NCBI GenBank assembly: GCA_029260735.1
Contig: JAJDCR010000081.1
Location: forward strand, 1-64,000
Length of the DNA: 64,000 nucleotides
Origin: Planctomycetota bacterium
Lineage (GTDB): Bacteria > Planctomycetota > Uabimicrobiia > Uabimicrobiales > Uabimicrobiaceae
Direction of reading: 5' to 3'
Positions 17,117 to 25,312 of this stretch are shown piece by piece; position 1 is the stretch's first letter; every line of letters starts with the position of its first letter. The notes beneath the pieces were generated by a model. That model had not been told where the DNA came from and ran no database searches. It worked only from the letters and a program-made list of their open reading frames with translations. Both the position numbers and the translations under genes were made by a program.

Positions 17117-18925
17117 ATGAAACAAAATCACGAAGATGCCATTCTACAATATCTTTTGAGAAAAACCAAAACTCTTCCTTTGAGGGTTGTAGAAAAGGCG
17201 GTTGAAAAACAAGAGTTACTTTCCTTAAAAGGAAAAACTTGCCAGCTAGGCGAAATTTTACTTGAAGAAGGTCATTTGAATTCTCAAGAACTCAGTCGCT
17301 TGCAACTCTTGGAGGGATTTATTCCTGGCTATCGTATTGAGAAGCAAATTGGCTTAGGTAAATTTGGGATTGTCTATAAAGCTTGGCAACTCTCCATGAA
17401 AAGATTTGTTGCCATTAAGGTTTTAAATCCTAACTTTTCGCAAGAACAACCTTGCTTAGGAAGATTCTTAAGAGAAACTCACGCACTAGGAAAACTCGCT
17501 CATCCTCATATAATTAGAGGCTTAGATTCGGGAGAAATTGGTCATATCCATTATCTTGTAATGGAGTACTTTGATGGCATTCCACTGAGCGATTACCTCA
17601 AGGCATGTGCCCCTTTACCTGAAATCGAAGTTCTTCGGATTGCACGCGACTTGGTTTCTGCTCTCAAACACATTGGAGAGCAGAATCTTCTTCATCGAGA
17701 TATCACCCCTGAAAACATAATGATGGGAAAGTCCCAAATTAAGATTTGTGATTTTGGCCTAGTTCGAGCTATTTCAAAAGAACCCAGCTCTACACGTTGC
17801 ATCCCGGTAAATTCTTATGCCTATGTTTCTCCTGAGCAAGCGATGGGAGACGGTCTAGATTTTCATAGCGATTGTTTCTCTTTAGGAGGAGTTCTCTATA
17901 CTTGCCTTACAGGAAAAACACCCTTTCCTAACTCAAAGAATATTTCTGAGATGGAGAAACGAGAAGCCGTTGCTCCTAAGGATTGTGTTCCTGGAGTAAG
18001 TTCCCCTACTAACGACTTGGTTATGCGCTTACTTTCTTCAGAAGCGAGTAAGCGCTGTCAGAGTGTTTTTGACCTGGAACAAGAAATCCAAGCCCTCTTA
18101 GAACGATTTGAAAACATTCAACGCTCCAGCCGCCGTGGTTTTCGAGAAAAAATAGACATGGGCATTGCTTTTGCCATAATTCTTTTAGTGCTCTATTTAT
18201 CTCTTTGGTATTTTCCCCAAGAACATCAAGTTCAAAAAGCAACTCCCATAAAAATCGTCCAAGAAAATGCCCCTTCTATCCCTGAAGATCCAGCCCAAGT
18301 TATTCTCCCTGAATCTCAACCTCTCAAAGCCTCTGAGATCTATAATCTTCGAGTTCCTTCTGTTGTGATAATCAAGTCCTCTGAAAGTATGGGTGGAGGA
18401 GTTATTATGAAATATCATGATAAGACTTTGATTGTAACAAATGCTCATGTTGTGGAAGGAAGCCTCAAGGTCAAAGTTATTTTTAAAGATGAGCGAGAAT
18501 GCCAAGGAGAAGTGGTAATTTGCAATCGTCCTGCCGATTTAGCTTTAGTCTCTATTCCCAAAGAGTTCGCTCAAGAAACTCCTCTTATGCCTTTGGTAGA
18601 GAATGAAGAAGACTTAGAAGTGGGAGAGGATGTTTTTGTTATAGGCCACCCTAAAGGATATCATTGGTCTTTAAGTAGAGGAACTATAAGTGGTATCCGT
18701 GGACATACTATACAAACAGATGCGGCCATTAACCCCGGTAACTCAGGGGGACCTCTACTCAATCGCGAAGGAGAAATGATTGGCATCACTACTTTTATTG
18801 TAGATAAAACAAATAACTTGGGATTTGGGATTGCCACCAGCCGCATTTTAGAATTTCTAGATTTGGTTTCGAGTTATCCACATGCCAAAAAAAGATTTGT
18901 AAATTACAAGCCAGAGGAAGAATAG
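17117..18925 (+). CDS. Ser/Thr kinase fused to an HtrA-like serine protease
   Basis: 602 residues in four parts. An N-terminal segment (about 1-65) with GEILLEEGHLNSQEL recalls small adaptor domains of GspE-type and planctomycete kinases. A kinase domain (about 73-330) has IGLGKFGIVY, Lys101 of VAIKVL, Asp195 of HRD and Asp212 of DFG; the HRD loop reads HRDITPEN, with Thr where Ser/Thr kinases usually have Lys. One membrane helix lies at about 350-368. A trypsin-like domain follows with full triad His444 (TNAHVV), Asp474 (ADLAL) and Ser543 (GNSGGP). No PDZ domain follows. Topology suggests a cytoplasmic kinase and periplasmic protease on one chain. It lies 27 nt after the porin-like gene. Confidence 0.93.
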   Translation: MKQNHEDAILQYLLRKTKTLPLRVVEKAVEKQELLSLKGKTCQLGEILLEEGHLNSQELSRLQLLEGFIPGYRIEKQIGLGKFGIVYKAWQLSMKRFVAIKVLNPNFSQEQPCLGRFLRETHALGKLAHPHIIRGLDSGEIGHIHYLVMEYFDGIPLSDYLKACAPLPEIEVLRIARDLVSALKHIGEQNLLHRDITPENIMMGKSQIKICDFGLVRAISKEPSSTRCIPVNSYAYVSPEQAMGDGLDFHSDCFSLGGVLYTCLTGKTPFPNSKNISEMEKREAVAPKDCVPGVSSPTNDLVMRLLSSEASKRCQSVFDLEQEIQALLERFENIQRSSRRGFREKIDMGIAFAIILLVLYLSLWYFPQEHQVQKATPIKIVQENAPSIPEDPAQVILPESQPLKASEIYNLRVPSVVIIKSSESMGGGVIMKYHDKTLIVTNAHVVEGSLKVKVIFKDERECQGEVVICNRPADLALVSIPKEFAQETPLMPLVENEEDLEVGEDVFVIGHPKGYHWSLSRGTISGIRGHTIQTDAAINPGNSGGPLLNREGEMIGITTFIVDKTNNLGFGIATSRILEFLDLVSSYPHAKKRFVNYKPEEE

Positions 18926-18926
18926 G

Positions 18927-18954
18927 GAAATCAAGTCAGCTAAATTTTGATTTC
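18927..18954. terminator. Stem-loop between convergent genes
   Basis: GAAATCAA (18927-18934) pairs with TTGATTTC (18947-18954), immediately after the kinase-protease stop and 11 nt before the end of the convergent small gene. T-rich sequence follows weakly. Possibly a bidirectional terminator. Confidence 0.45.
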
Positions 18955-18965
18955 TCACTCAAATG

Positions 18966-19163
18966 TCAAAAGTCATTCTCTTTCTCAAGAGCCACGTATA
19001 GCTCCATAAAAACAGAGGTATTAGCGTAAACTCTGTACTCTTCTTCTTTTCCTAAAAATTTCACTTTGACTTTTCCTTCTTGGAGAGAAACCACTTGACA
19101 GCATTGTTCTGTCCAGGGATTTTTCCAGCAGCTACCTTCTTCTAGGCGATATACCGAGCTCAT
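18966..19163 (-). CDS. Small hypothetical protein (65 residues)
   Basis: Not recognised. The sequence has two adjacent Cys (EQCCQVV) plus one earlier Cys and alternates hydrophobic and charged residues (KVKVKFLGKEEEYRVYA), suggesting a small beta-rich, SH3-like cytoplasmic domain. AAAGGA is well placed before the ATG, supporting real translation. It is convergent to the kinase-protease gene and divergent from the cyclase-repeat gene. Confidence 0.65.
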   Translation of the reverse strand: MSSVYRLEEGSCWKNPWTEQCCQVVSLQEGKVKVKFLGKEEEYRVYANTSVFMELYVALEKENDF

Positions 19164-19245
19164 AGATTTTCCTTTCTATTTGCTGAGCTACCAAAAGTAA
19201 AATTGTCCAAATACTTTTGATAACCCACTTTCAAGGAGAAAGTGC

Positions 19246-20427
19246 ATGAAAAAATGGTTTTACTTCTTATGGATGAGCGGATTCTTCTTCCCTTACCTCC
19301 AAGCAGATGTCAGTCCAGAAAAAATAAATCAGGCTATTCGCCAAGGAGTTAGCTATATCATTCAAGAACAAAGCTCTAAGGGCAGTTGGTCTGGTGAACA
19401 TGCTGATGATTACCCTATGGGAAAAACCGCTCTCGCCCTTTTAGCTTTACTGAAAAGTGATATTCCATACAACCACCCTGTTATTGTCAAGGGCTTAAAA
19501 AGCCTACAAAAAATTCCTTTTCAAAAAACTTATAGTGTTGCTCTATACCTTATGCTAATGGAAACAAAATTTCAAGCACAACTCAAATTTATGCCTCCCA
19601 AATACTGGGAAAAATCTAAAAAAATAGGGCCTTTTCGTCTTCTTGCCACCCCCGCAGAAAAAAAACGAGTCCTAAAAGCAGCAAGTTGGCTAGTTTCTCA
19701 CCGATCAAGTAAATCGTGGGGATATCCTCGAAGCGATGAAGACAACTCCAATACTCAATATGCCATGTTAGGATTAGCAGCCGCTGAAAGAATGGGGATT
19801 GCAACGAATAAGAAAGTTTATTTCAAAGTTATGGATCATTTTATTTCAACCCAAGAGAAAGAAGGGGACGAAGTAGTTTTTTTCAAAGTTCCTGCCGCAG
19901 ACGAACCCATTAGTTCTCTACAAAGAAAAGATTTAGAGAAAAAAAAGGCCCGTTTACAAAACCAGAAAAAAGCTTACCTTTTGTATCCAAGTGGATCTCC
20001 CCTAAAAGCAAGAGGATGGGGATACCGAGAAGCTAACCCCGCCACAGGGAGTATGACAACAGCAGGGATTGCCTGTATGGTAATTTGTAAAGCTCACTTG
20101 GAAAATAGTCGAACCCGTTTGTGGAAAAAACTGCTTCCTCAAGTCAACGCTTCCATCCGCGATGGCTGCGCATGGATTACACAAAACTTTAGAGTAGATG
20201 GTAACCCCAACGGAGGGAATCTTTTCTACTACCTCTACGGACTAGAAAGGGCTGGTATTCTGGCAGGAGTAATTCAGTTTGGCTCTCATGATTGGTACAG
20301 AAAGGGAGCTGAGCATATACTAGGAAAACAAAAAGAGAATGGCCAAATAGGGGGCGGAGTCGTAGACACTTGTTTTGCTTTACTTTTTCTACGTAGGGCC
20401 ACTGTTCCTATGCGGACTAATGACTAA
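19246..20427 (+). CDS. Secreted prenyltransferase/squalene-oxidase-repeat protein
   Basis: 393 residues with a signal peptide (MKKWFYFLWMSGFFFPYLQA). The mature part has alpha/alpha-barrel repeats of the terpene cyclase/prenyltransferase fold: GSWSGEHADDYPMGKTALALLALL, WLVSHRSSKSWGYPRSDEDNSNTQYAMLGL-type, and GSMTTAGIACMVICK. No DXDD cyclase motif is seen, so a cyclase reaction is not supported; such exported proteins are common in planctomycetes and of unknown function. AAGGAG precedes the ATG. It ends 12 nt before the carbonic anhydrase gene, so cotranscription is likely. Confidence 0.85.
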   Translation: MKKWFYFLWMSGFFFPYLQADVSPEKINQAIRQGVSYIIQEQSSKGSWSGEHADDYPMGKTALALLALLKSDIPYNHPVIVKGLKSLQKIPFQKTYSVALYLMLMETKFQAQLKFMPPKYWEKSKKIGPFRLLATPAEKKRVLKAASWLVSHRSSKSWGYPRSDEDNSNTQYAMLGLAAAERMGIATNKKVYFKVMDHFISTQEKEGDEVVFFKVPAADEPISSLQRKDLEKKKARLQNQKKAYLLYPSGSPLKARGWGYREANPATGSMTTAGIACMVICKAHLENSRTRLWKKLLPQVNASIRDGCAWITQNFRVDGNPNGGNLFYYLYGLERAGILAGVIQFGSHDWYRKGAEHILGKQKENGQIGGGVVDTCFALLFLRRATVPMRTND

Positions 20428-20439
20428 CTGGAGAACCTT

Positions 20440-21039
20440 ATGATTACAAGATTTCTAGATGGTAACACTAACTTTGTCGAAAAAGAGTTCAAAAAAAACA
20501 AAGACTATTACGCTGGCATTGCTCAACAACAAAAACCCGAAATTTTGTGGATAGGTTGTTCCGACTCTCGGGTCTCTGAAGATGTTATCACCCACAGTAA
20601 ACCAGGGAGCATTTTTGTTCATCGTAATATAGCAAACATAGTGGCTTTTAATGATCTTAACTTTGCTGCTATTTTAGAGTTCGCGATCAATCATTTAGAG
20701 ATCGAAGATATTGTTGTTTGCGGACACTCTGGGTGTGGAGGAATTAAAGCTCTCTTAGAAGGTGTAGAGCAAAACTACATTGCCGATTGGCTTTTAATTG
20801 CCCAAAGAGCCAAGGACAGAGTACTTGCCCTTGCCGAAAAAAAAGAAATGAGCCGAGAGGAAAAATTAGATTTACTTTGTGAAGAGAATGTTAAATTACA
20901 AATCGATCATCTAAAAAGCTACTCTCTTATTCGTAATTTAGAAAAACGCGGAAAAGCCCCTCGAGTTCATGGATGGAAATACTGTTTAGATACAGGAAAA
21001 ATAAAAGTGCTCATCGATGGAAAAAAGACCTCATCATGA
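20440..21039 (+). CDS. can: Beta-class carbonic anhydrase
   Basis: Zinc enzyme interconverting CO2 and bicarbonate, 199 residues. Zinc ligands are Cys40 (in GCSDSRV, with Asp42-Arg44 as the catalytic dyad), His96 and Cys99 in CGHSGCGG. HRNIAN, typical of the family, is also present. It lacks a signal peptide, so it is cytoplasmic. GGAG precedes the ATG. Convergent with the alpha/beta hydrolase gene, only 20 nt apart. Confidence 0.95.
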   Translation: MITRFLDGNTNFVEKEFKKNKDYYAGIAQQQKPEILWIGCSDSRVSEDVITHSKPGSIFVHRNIANIVAFNDLNFAAILEFAINHLEIEDIVVCGHSGCGGIKALLEGVEQNYIADWLLIAQRAKDRVLALAEKKEMSREEKLDLLCEENVKLQIDHLKSYSLIRNLEKRGKAPRVHGWKYCLDTGKIKVLIDGKKTSS

Positions 21040-21059
21040 CAAGGAACACTACCAGAAAT

Positions 21060-21929
21060 TTATGCTACTTCAGAAAAGCCTTTTAATGTTTCTATGTAGT
21101 GGCTAGCTGATCGTCGAGGAGCTTCTAATATAGGGACATGACCAACTTCATCTAAAATAAAGACTTTGTTGTGGGGAATGTTTTTTTGAAAAATCTCTAC
21201 CCCAGAAACATCAAAAATGCGATCTAACTTTCCAGCTAAAATAAAAGTGGGGACTTTAATTTCAGATAAAATATCCATACACAAAATAGATTCTGCTTGG
21301 ATATCATCAAATATTTTTTGATTGATCTCAATTCTGGATAAATATTTTTTGGTTATAGCTTTAGAAGCAAAACCAGGTAGCCGAAGTGGCTTTGCCATAA
21401 CAAAATCATAAAGAACAGCGAGATCTTCTGGTTTTTTCACAAGAAGAGGATTTTTCCCTTCTTCGAGGAGCTGAAGAAACTCACTTTTCTTAGGTGCCAT
21501 AATTCCCGCCGAATTGATTAGGCCTAGGCTTTTTACTTTATCAGGATAGCGGTGGCTGTAGCGCATTGCTATCGCTCCTCCCATAGAAATTCCAATTATA
21601 TGAAAGGTAGAAAGTCCTAATTTATTGACAAACTCATCAAGACGTTCGACCTGGGAAGGTATATCATAATTTTCTTCTAGAGAATGACAGCTTTCTCCAT
21701 GCCCAGGAAGATCAGGAATGATTGTTTGGTAGTATGGAGTTATATGATGAGCAAATCGAACCCAATTGTCTTTACTGGAACCAAAACCATGAATCATGAG
21801 AATGGTTTCTCCTTTCCCTCCTGTGAGATAAGAGATTTTACACCCTTCTATATCGAGGACTTTACTAGACAATTTACCTTTTCGTCTTTCCATATGCACG
21901 GCTGTTTTAAACATAAAATCTGCGATCAT
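21060..21929 (-). CDS. Alpha/beta-hydrolase fold esterase/lipase
   Basis: 289 residues. Oxyanion motif MIHGFGSSKDNW, nucleophile elbow GISMGG (Ser about 136), acid in AGKLDRIFD and catalytic His in EVGHVPILEAP are all visible. The pattern resembles the BphD/MhpC-type C-C hydrolases and lipase-like members, but the substrate cannot be fixed. GGGG lies nine nt before the chosen ATG; internal ATGs at codons 6 and 12 are possible alternatives. Confidence 0.88.
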   Translation of the reverse strand: MIADFMFKTAVHMERRKGKLSSKVLDIEGCKISYLTGGKGETILMIHGFGSSKDNWVRFAHHITPYYQTIIPDLPGHGESCHSLEENYDIPSQVERLDEFVNKLGLSTFHIIGISMGGAIAMRYSHRYPDKVKSLGLINSAGIMAPKKSEFLQLLEEGKNPLLVKKPEDLAVLYDFVMAKPLRLPGFASKAITKKYLSRIEINQKIFDDIQAESILCMDILSEIKVPTFILAGKLDRIFDVSGVEIFQKNIPHNKVFILDEVGHVPILEAPRRSASHYIETLKGFSEVA

Positions 21930-21952
21930 ATTTTTCCCCGTTCGTTACTTTT

Positions 21953-21981
21953 TTGACAATTTTAAGTTTTTTTGCTAAAAT
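21953..21981 (+). promoter_or_regulatory. Consensus promoter upstream of pssA
   Basis: TTGACA (21953-21958), 17-nt spacer, TAAAAT (21976-21981) on the plus strand. A transcript would start near 21988, about 265 nt before the pssA start, so either a structured leader or a separate small RNA is made. Confidence 0.7.
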
Positions 21982-21987
21982 TTCTTT

Positions 21988-22130
21988 TCCATTGTACCCT
22001 AATTATAGGGTAGAAGGCTTTTAAGTGCAATTTTTTTATACCAACTGCCAAAAAAAAATTGCACCTAGAGGATGGCTTAACTCCTTGGAAGCCTTTTAAA
22101 ATGGGGCCTTATGTTTTTTTATTTTTTTGG
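21988..22130 (+). ncRNA. Candidate small RNA or structured pssA leader
   Basis: Immediately after the promoter at 21953-21981 lie two strong hairpins: ACCCTA-ATTA-TAGGGT (about 21997-22012), and a long GTGCAATTTTTTT / AAAAAAATTGCAC stem (about 22028-22056). AAGGC near 22013 can also pair with GCCTT near 22095 or 22109, and a T-rich run follows at about 22114-22130 that could end a short transcript. No coding frame or known RNA family is recognised. Confidence 0.35.
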
Positions 22131-22251
22131 TACGTCATTTGCTAGATAAACTACACTAATGTTGAAGGAGGATGGGCAAACATTACACCTATTAGCTTAT
22201 CCAAATAATTTTTTTTTGGATAGAACACAGAAGTTTTGCTCAAACACAACT

Positions 22252-23013
22252 ATGAAAAAAATAACTAGGTGCTTACCCTCTGCGATTACTTTAGGAAATC
22301 TGTTTTGTGGTTTTTTAGCCATTTCGTATATCGAGGATAATTTTTTAGTAAAAGCTGCTTGGCTTATATTTCTAGGAATGATCTTTGATATGTTTGATGG
22401 TAAAGTTGCTCGGATGACCGATGTAAGCAGCGACTTTGGAATGCAGTTAGATTCCCTAACAGACATGATTACCTTTGGAGTGGCTCCTGCTTTCTTAATA
22501 AAAGTCTATCTTTTAGAATCAGGTTCTCCTATGCAGGCTAAGTTAGTTTGGGGTGTTTGTTTATTTTTTGTTATGTGTGCAGCTTTACGCTTAGCAAGAT
22601 TTAATACTCAAACAGAACCTGACGAAGAATCCCATTCCTTCTTTTATGGACTTGCAACTCCTGGAGGAGCCGGGCTTTTGGCTTCGCTTGTACTCGTCGC
22701 TGATTTTATGATAAGGTTTCTTTCATTAGAACTTTACACTATCATTTTGATGTGTGCGCCAGTATTCATTGGAACTTTAATGATTAGCCAAATCCGCTAT
22801 GTTCATTTTGGTTCTTTTCTTGTAAGTAAGCATATGAAGCTAACATTGCTTTTGATTTCGAGCTTTGTTTTGTTAGGAGTAGTGTTTAACTTATTCACTG
22901 TATTCCTATCTTGTGGCTTCCTATTCTATGCCTTCTCCGGGCCTCTGAATGAAATCAAACTACGCCTTTCCTATTATGATGATAGAAAAGACGAGCTGGC
23001 TGGCGCTACCTAA
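22252..23013 (+). CDS. pssA: CDP-diacylglycerol-serine O-phosphatidyltransferase
   Basis: Membrane enzyme making phosphatidylserine, precursor of phosphatidylethanolamine. The CDP-alcohol phosphatidyltransferase signature DG(x2)AR(x8)G(x3)D(x3)D is complete in DGKVARMTDVSSDFGMQLDS followed by LTD. About seven hydrophobic segments follow. ITLGNLFCGFLAI right after the start and ASLVLVADFM fit the PssA rather than PgsA branch. An in-frame ATG at 22159 would add 31 residues of unlike composition; I prefer the ATG at 22252, which matches family length, though neither has a clear Shine-Dalgarno. A strong terminator follows. Confidence 0.9.
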   Translation: MKKITRCLPSAITLGNLFCGFLAISYIEDNFLVKAAWLIFLGMIFDMFDGKVARMTDVSSDFGMQLDSLTDMITFGVAPAFLIKVYLLESGSPMQAKLVWGVCLFFVMCAALRLARFNTQTEPDEESHSFFYGLATPGGAGLLASLVLVADFMIRFLSLELYTIILMCAPVFIGTLMISQIRYVHFGSFLVSKHMKLTLLLISSFVLLGVVFNLFTVFLSCGFLFYAFSGPLNEIKLRLSYYDDRKDELAGAT

Positions 23014-23068
23014 TCCAGTCTGCTAGGAGACTTTAATATTTTCATCAGGTAAATTCTATTGGTTCCCT

Positions 23069-23100
23069 CTAGCTGCCGAAATGGCAGCTAGTTTTTTTTT
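23069..23100 (+). terminator. Rho-independent terminator of pssA
   Basis: Perfect 9-bp stem CTAGCTGCC (23069-23077) and GGCAGCTAG (23083-23091) around a GAAAT loop, followed directly by nine Ts. It lies 56 nt after the pssA stop. Confidence 0.92.
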
Positions 23101-23132
23101 GCTTTTTCTAAAAAATAAAGCACGCCCTACTT

Positions 23133-23290
23133 AGGCACTTGGAAAGAAATAATCTCCCTATTTGCTTGATCTTTTGTTTGCTAGCTACGTTGCTTCTCTG
23201 TTACAGAAAAAAACTATGCGCTATCGAAAGCGTCTTGCTAGCAAACAAAATCTGCTACGCAACTAGAGAGATTATTTCTTTCCAAGCACC
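23133..23290. repeat. Long imperfect inverted repeat overlapping a gene end
   Basis: The left arm (about 23133-23188) and right arm (about 23233-23290) are reverse complements with few mismatches and one 3-nt gap. They share GCACTTGGAAAGAAATAATC-like and TTTTGTTTGCTAGC blocks. The spacer is about 45 nt. The right arm contains the last codons and stop of the minus-strand gene at 23272, so that transcript would end in a hairpin of more than 50 bp. It may be a MITE-like remnant or a large terminator. Confidence 0.75.
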
Positions 23291-23931
23291 TTAATCTTTT
23301 TTTTATCTTTTTGGGCAATATCAAGAATCGTCTGAATAGCTCCTCGAACAGTTCCCTTAACTTCCTCTAAAGTACGATTTCCTTTACTATCCACTACTAT
23401 ATGAAAATAAAGCCGTGTTTTATTTTCTCCTAAATCCATAAAACGTAGCTCGATTCTCATGTACTTAAAATTATCTCCCACCCAACTATCCTTAGTTTCT
23501 GGCATCAAGTACTTGTGAATAAGCCACATATCTGCTTTTTCTGGATTAGGAAAAGCAATTTCTCTATTTAACCCCCACCACTTTTGGGCAAATAGTTTTT
23601 GATGCTTTTCTTCCAATCGAAAAAGTTCCCCCACAAACCAGTGGCGGAAAATAAGTTGGTACTGAAAAAAGTTTTTTTGTGTTTTTTGGGATATAGTAAC
23701 TTTTTTGCTAAAGTGATCATCTTCTATAAGCTTAGTGTTATTTCTGTATGCATAATAGATTTGCTCATAATTTTCATGAACATCGACTAAACCAAAAGCA
23801 CTATTACTTTTTTCTTCTGGGCGTTCCACCATTCGAGGAGCCCATGTGATAAAAACTTTCCCTGCTTGAGCAACAAGAGGATGAGCGCATATATAAATTA
23901 TAATGCTAAATAATAAAAAACCAGATCTCAT
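23272..23931 (-). CDS. Secreted protein of unknown function
   Basis: 219 residues, not recognised. Signal peptide MRSGFLLFSIIIYICAHPLVAQA with an A-Q-A cleavage site. The mature part has a Lys/Glu-rich middle, aromatic clusters (NFFQYQLIFRHWF, QKWWGL) and strand-like stretches (MRIELRFMDL, RLYFHIVVD) near the C-terminus, suggesting a small alpha/beta periplasmic domain. The last codons fall inside a long inverted repeat. Divergent from the EF-hand gene. Confidence 0.7.
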   Translation of the reverse strand: MRSGFLLFSIIIYICAHPLVAQAGKVFITWAPRMVERPEEKSNSAFGLVDVHENYEQIYYAYRNNTKLIEDDHFSKKVTISQKTQKNFFQYQLIFRHWFVGELFRLEEKHQKLFAQKWWGLNREIAFPNPEKADMWLIHKYLMPETKDSWVGDNFKYMRIELRFMDLGENKTRLYFHIVVDSKGNRTLEEVKGTVRGAIQTILDIAQKDKKKIKVLGKK

Positions 23932-23977
23932 AAAAAACCTTTCTTATAAAACAGGTATAGTCTTTTGAAGAGAACGC

Positions 23978-24007
23978 CAGTGAAAAAAAATAATTTTTTT
24001 TTCACTG
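23978..24007. repeat. AT-rich palindrome in a divergent intergenic region
   Basis: CAGTGAAAAAAAA (23978-23990) and TTTTTTTTCACTG (ending 24007) form an almost perfect palindrome between two divergent genes. It could be an operator, or a terminator-like hairpin with a self-paired T-run. A TATAAT box lies at 24030-24035, upstream of the EF-hand gene. Confidence 0.45.
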
Positions 24008-24125
24008 CTTCTAAGGCATGGACATACACTATAATAATAGCAATCCATTTTAATAACAGAAATCAATTTTAATGATAGAAAATTAATTTTCTATATTTTG
24101 ACATAACTGAGAAGGAGATGCAAAT

Positions 24126-25256
24126 ATGAGTCGAAAAAACTTTTTTCTAGCTTTGATCTTAGGTTGCAGTTTACTGTGGGCCCAAGATAGAGAGAATAAA
24201 TTTTTAGAGCTTTATGACCAAAATAATGATGGAAAGGTTTCTTCAAGTGAGCTGGGCGATGAAGCTGCTTTTAGTATTTTGGATCAAGACAAGGACGGCT
24301 TCATTACAAATAGAGAAATTCACCGAGGAAAAGAACCTTTTAGTAACGGAATGCAAGAAAAAGGACAAAAATTTCTCGAAAAATTTGACCAAAATAGAGA
24401 TGGAGAGATTTCCAAAGAAGAGTGGCAGGGCAAACCAGAAAAATTCAAAAAGCTAGATGCCAACAACGATGGAAAAATCTCTCGCGATGAGTTTCGTCGT
24501 AATAATATGCAAAAAGATGGTGGTCAGAATTGGCTCAAAAAAATGGATGCCAACAAAGATGGCAAAATCTCTCGCGATGAATTTAAAGGACAAGACAAAG
24601 GATTCCAGCGCTTAGATCAAAATAAAGATGGAGTAATTGACAAGAATGAAATGCCCAAAAGGGGAAAAGGCCAAAAAGACGATCACAGCCCCCATAAAAG
24701 ATTTAAGAAAATGGACACCAACCAAGATGGCAAAGTTTCTCGCGAGGAATTCAAGGGACGCCCGGAAATGTTTGAGCGGCTCGATCGAAACAGAGATGGA
24801 GTGATTGATCAACAAGAAATCCCTAAGCACGGCCCCAAAGGAGACCAAGAGCACCATAAAAGATTTCGCAAGATGGACAAAGATAAAGATGGCAAAGTTT
24901 CCCGCGAGGAATTCCAAGGTCGTCCTGAAAAATTCAAGAAACTCGACCGCAATGGAGATGGATTTCTTAGCCCAGAGGATCGGCCAGACGAAATGCGAGA
25001 CAGAAACCGAGGAGACGATCAAAGACCTCGGGGACCTCAAGGAAAGGGTGATCAAAAACCTAATGGAAAGAACTTCCAGAAGAAATTCCAGAGAATGGAT
25101 CAAAATGAAGATGGAAGCATTTCTCGCAACGAATGGAAAGGCCGAGAAGAGATTTTTAAACATCTAGATCGCAATGGTGATGGCAATATAACCAGCGATG
25201 AGTTTCCGAAGGGAAAACATGGAAAGCGCGGGAAAAGAGGCCGCGGGGGAGCGTAA
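24126..25256 (+). CDS. Secreted multi-EF-hand calcium-binding protein
   Basis: 376 residues: signal peptide (MSRKNFFLALILGCSLLWAQ) and twelve EF-hand loops of the DxNxDGxIxxxE form, for example DQNNDGKVSSSE, DANKDGKISRDE, DTNQDGKVSREE and DRNGDGNITSDE. Loops alternate between FKKMD-type and FERLD-type contexts, so pairs form the repeating unit. The linkers and the C-terminus (KHGKRGKRGRGG) are very basic. Likely a periplasmic or surface calcium binder or sensor. AAGGAG eight nt before the ATG fixes the start. A monocistronic unit between a divergent and a convergent gene. Confidence 0.93.
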   Translation: MSRKNFFLALILGCSLLWAQDRENKFLELYDQNNDGKVSSSELGDEAAFSILDQDKDGFITNREIHRGKEPFSNGMQEKGQKFLEKFDQNRDGEISKEEWQGKPEKFKKLDANNDGKISRDEFRRNNMQKDGGQNWLKKMDANKDGKISRDEFKGQDKGFQRLDQNKDGVIDKNEMPKRGKGQKDDHSPHKRFKKMDTNQDGKVSREEFKGRPEMFERLDRNRDGVIDQQEIPKHGPKGDQEHHKRFRKMDKDKDGKVSREEFQGRPEKFKKLDRNGDGFLSPEDRPDEMRDRNRGDDQRPRGPQGKGDQKPNGKNFQKKFQRMDQNEDGSISRNEWKGREEIFKHLDRNGDGNITSDEFPKGKHGKRGKRGRGGA

Positions 25257-25267
25257 GAATTCATTAG

Positions 25268-25292
25268 TGTAGCATGGTTTAACCATGCTACA
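25268..25292. terminator. Palindromic hairpin between convergent genes
   Basis: TGTAGCATGGTT (25268-25279) and AACCATGCTACA (25281-25292) form a perfect 12-bp inverted repeat, between the end of the EF-hand gene and the end of the convergent histidine kinase gene. It lacks a strong T-run but its position fits a shared bidirectional terminator. Confidence 0.55.
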
Positions 25293-25312
25293 AAAAGGGT
25301 ATTCCATTATCT

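Noticed and set aside
22159-22251. 31-codon N-terminal extension of PssA
   Set aside because: Composition unlike PssA and length exceeds the family; kept only as an alternative start.
24612-25163. 183-codon open frame antisense to the EF-hand gene
   Set aside because: Its repetitive hydrophobic translation is the mirror of the repeated EF-hand codons; no ribosome site or family resemblance.
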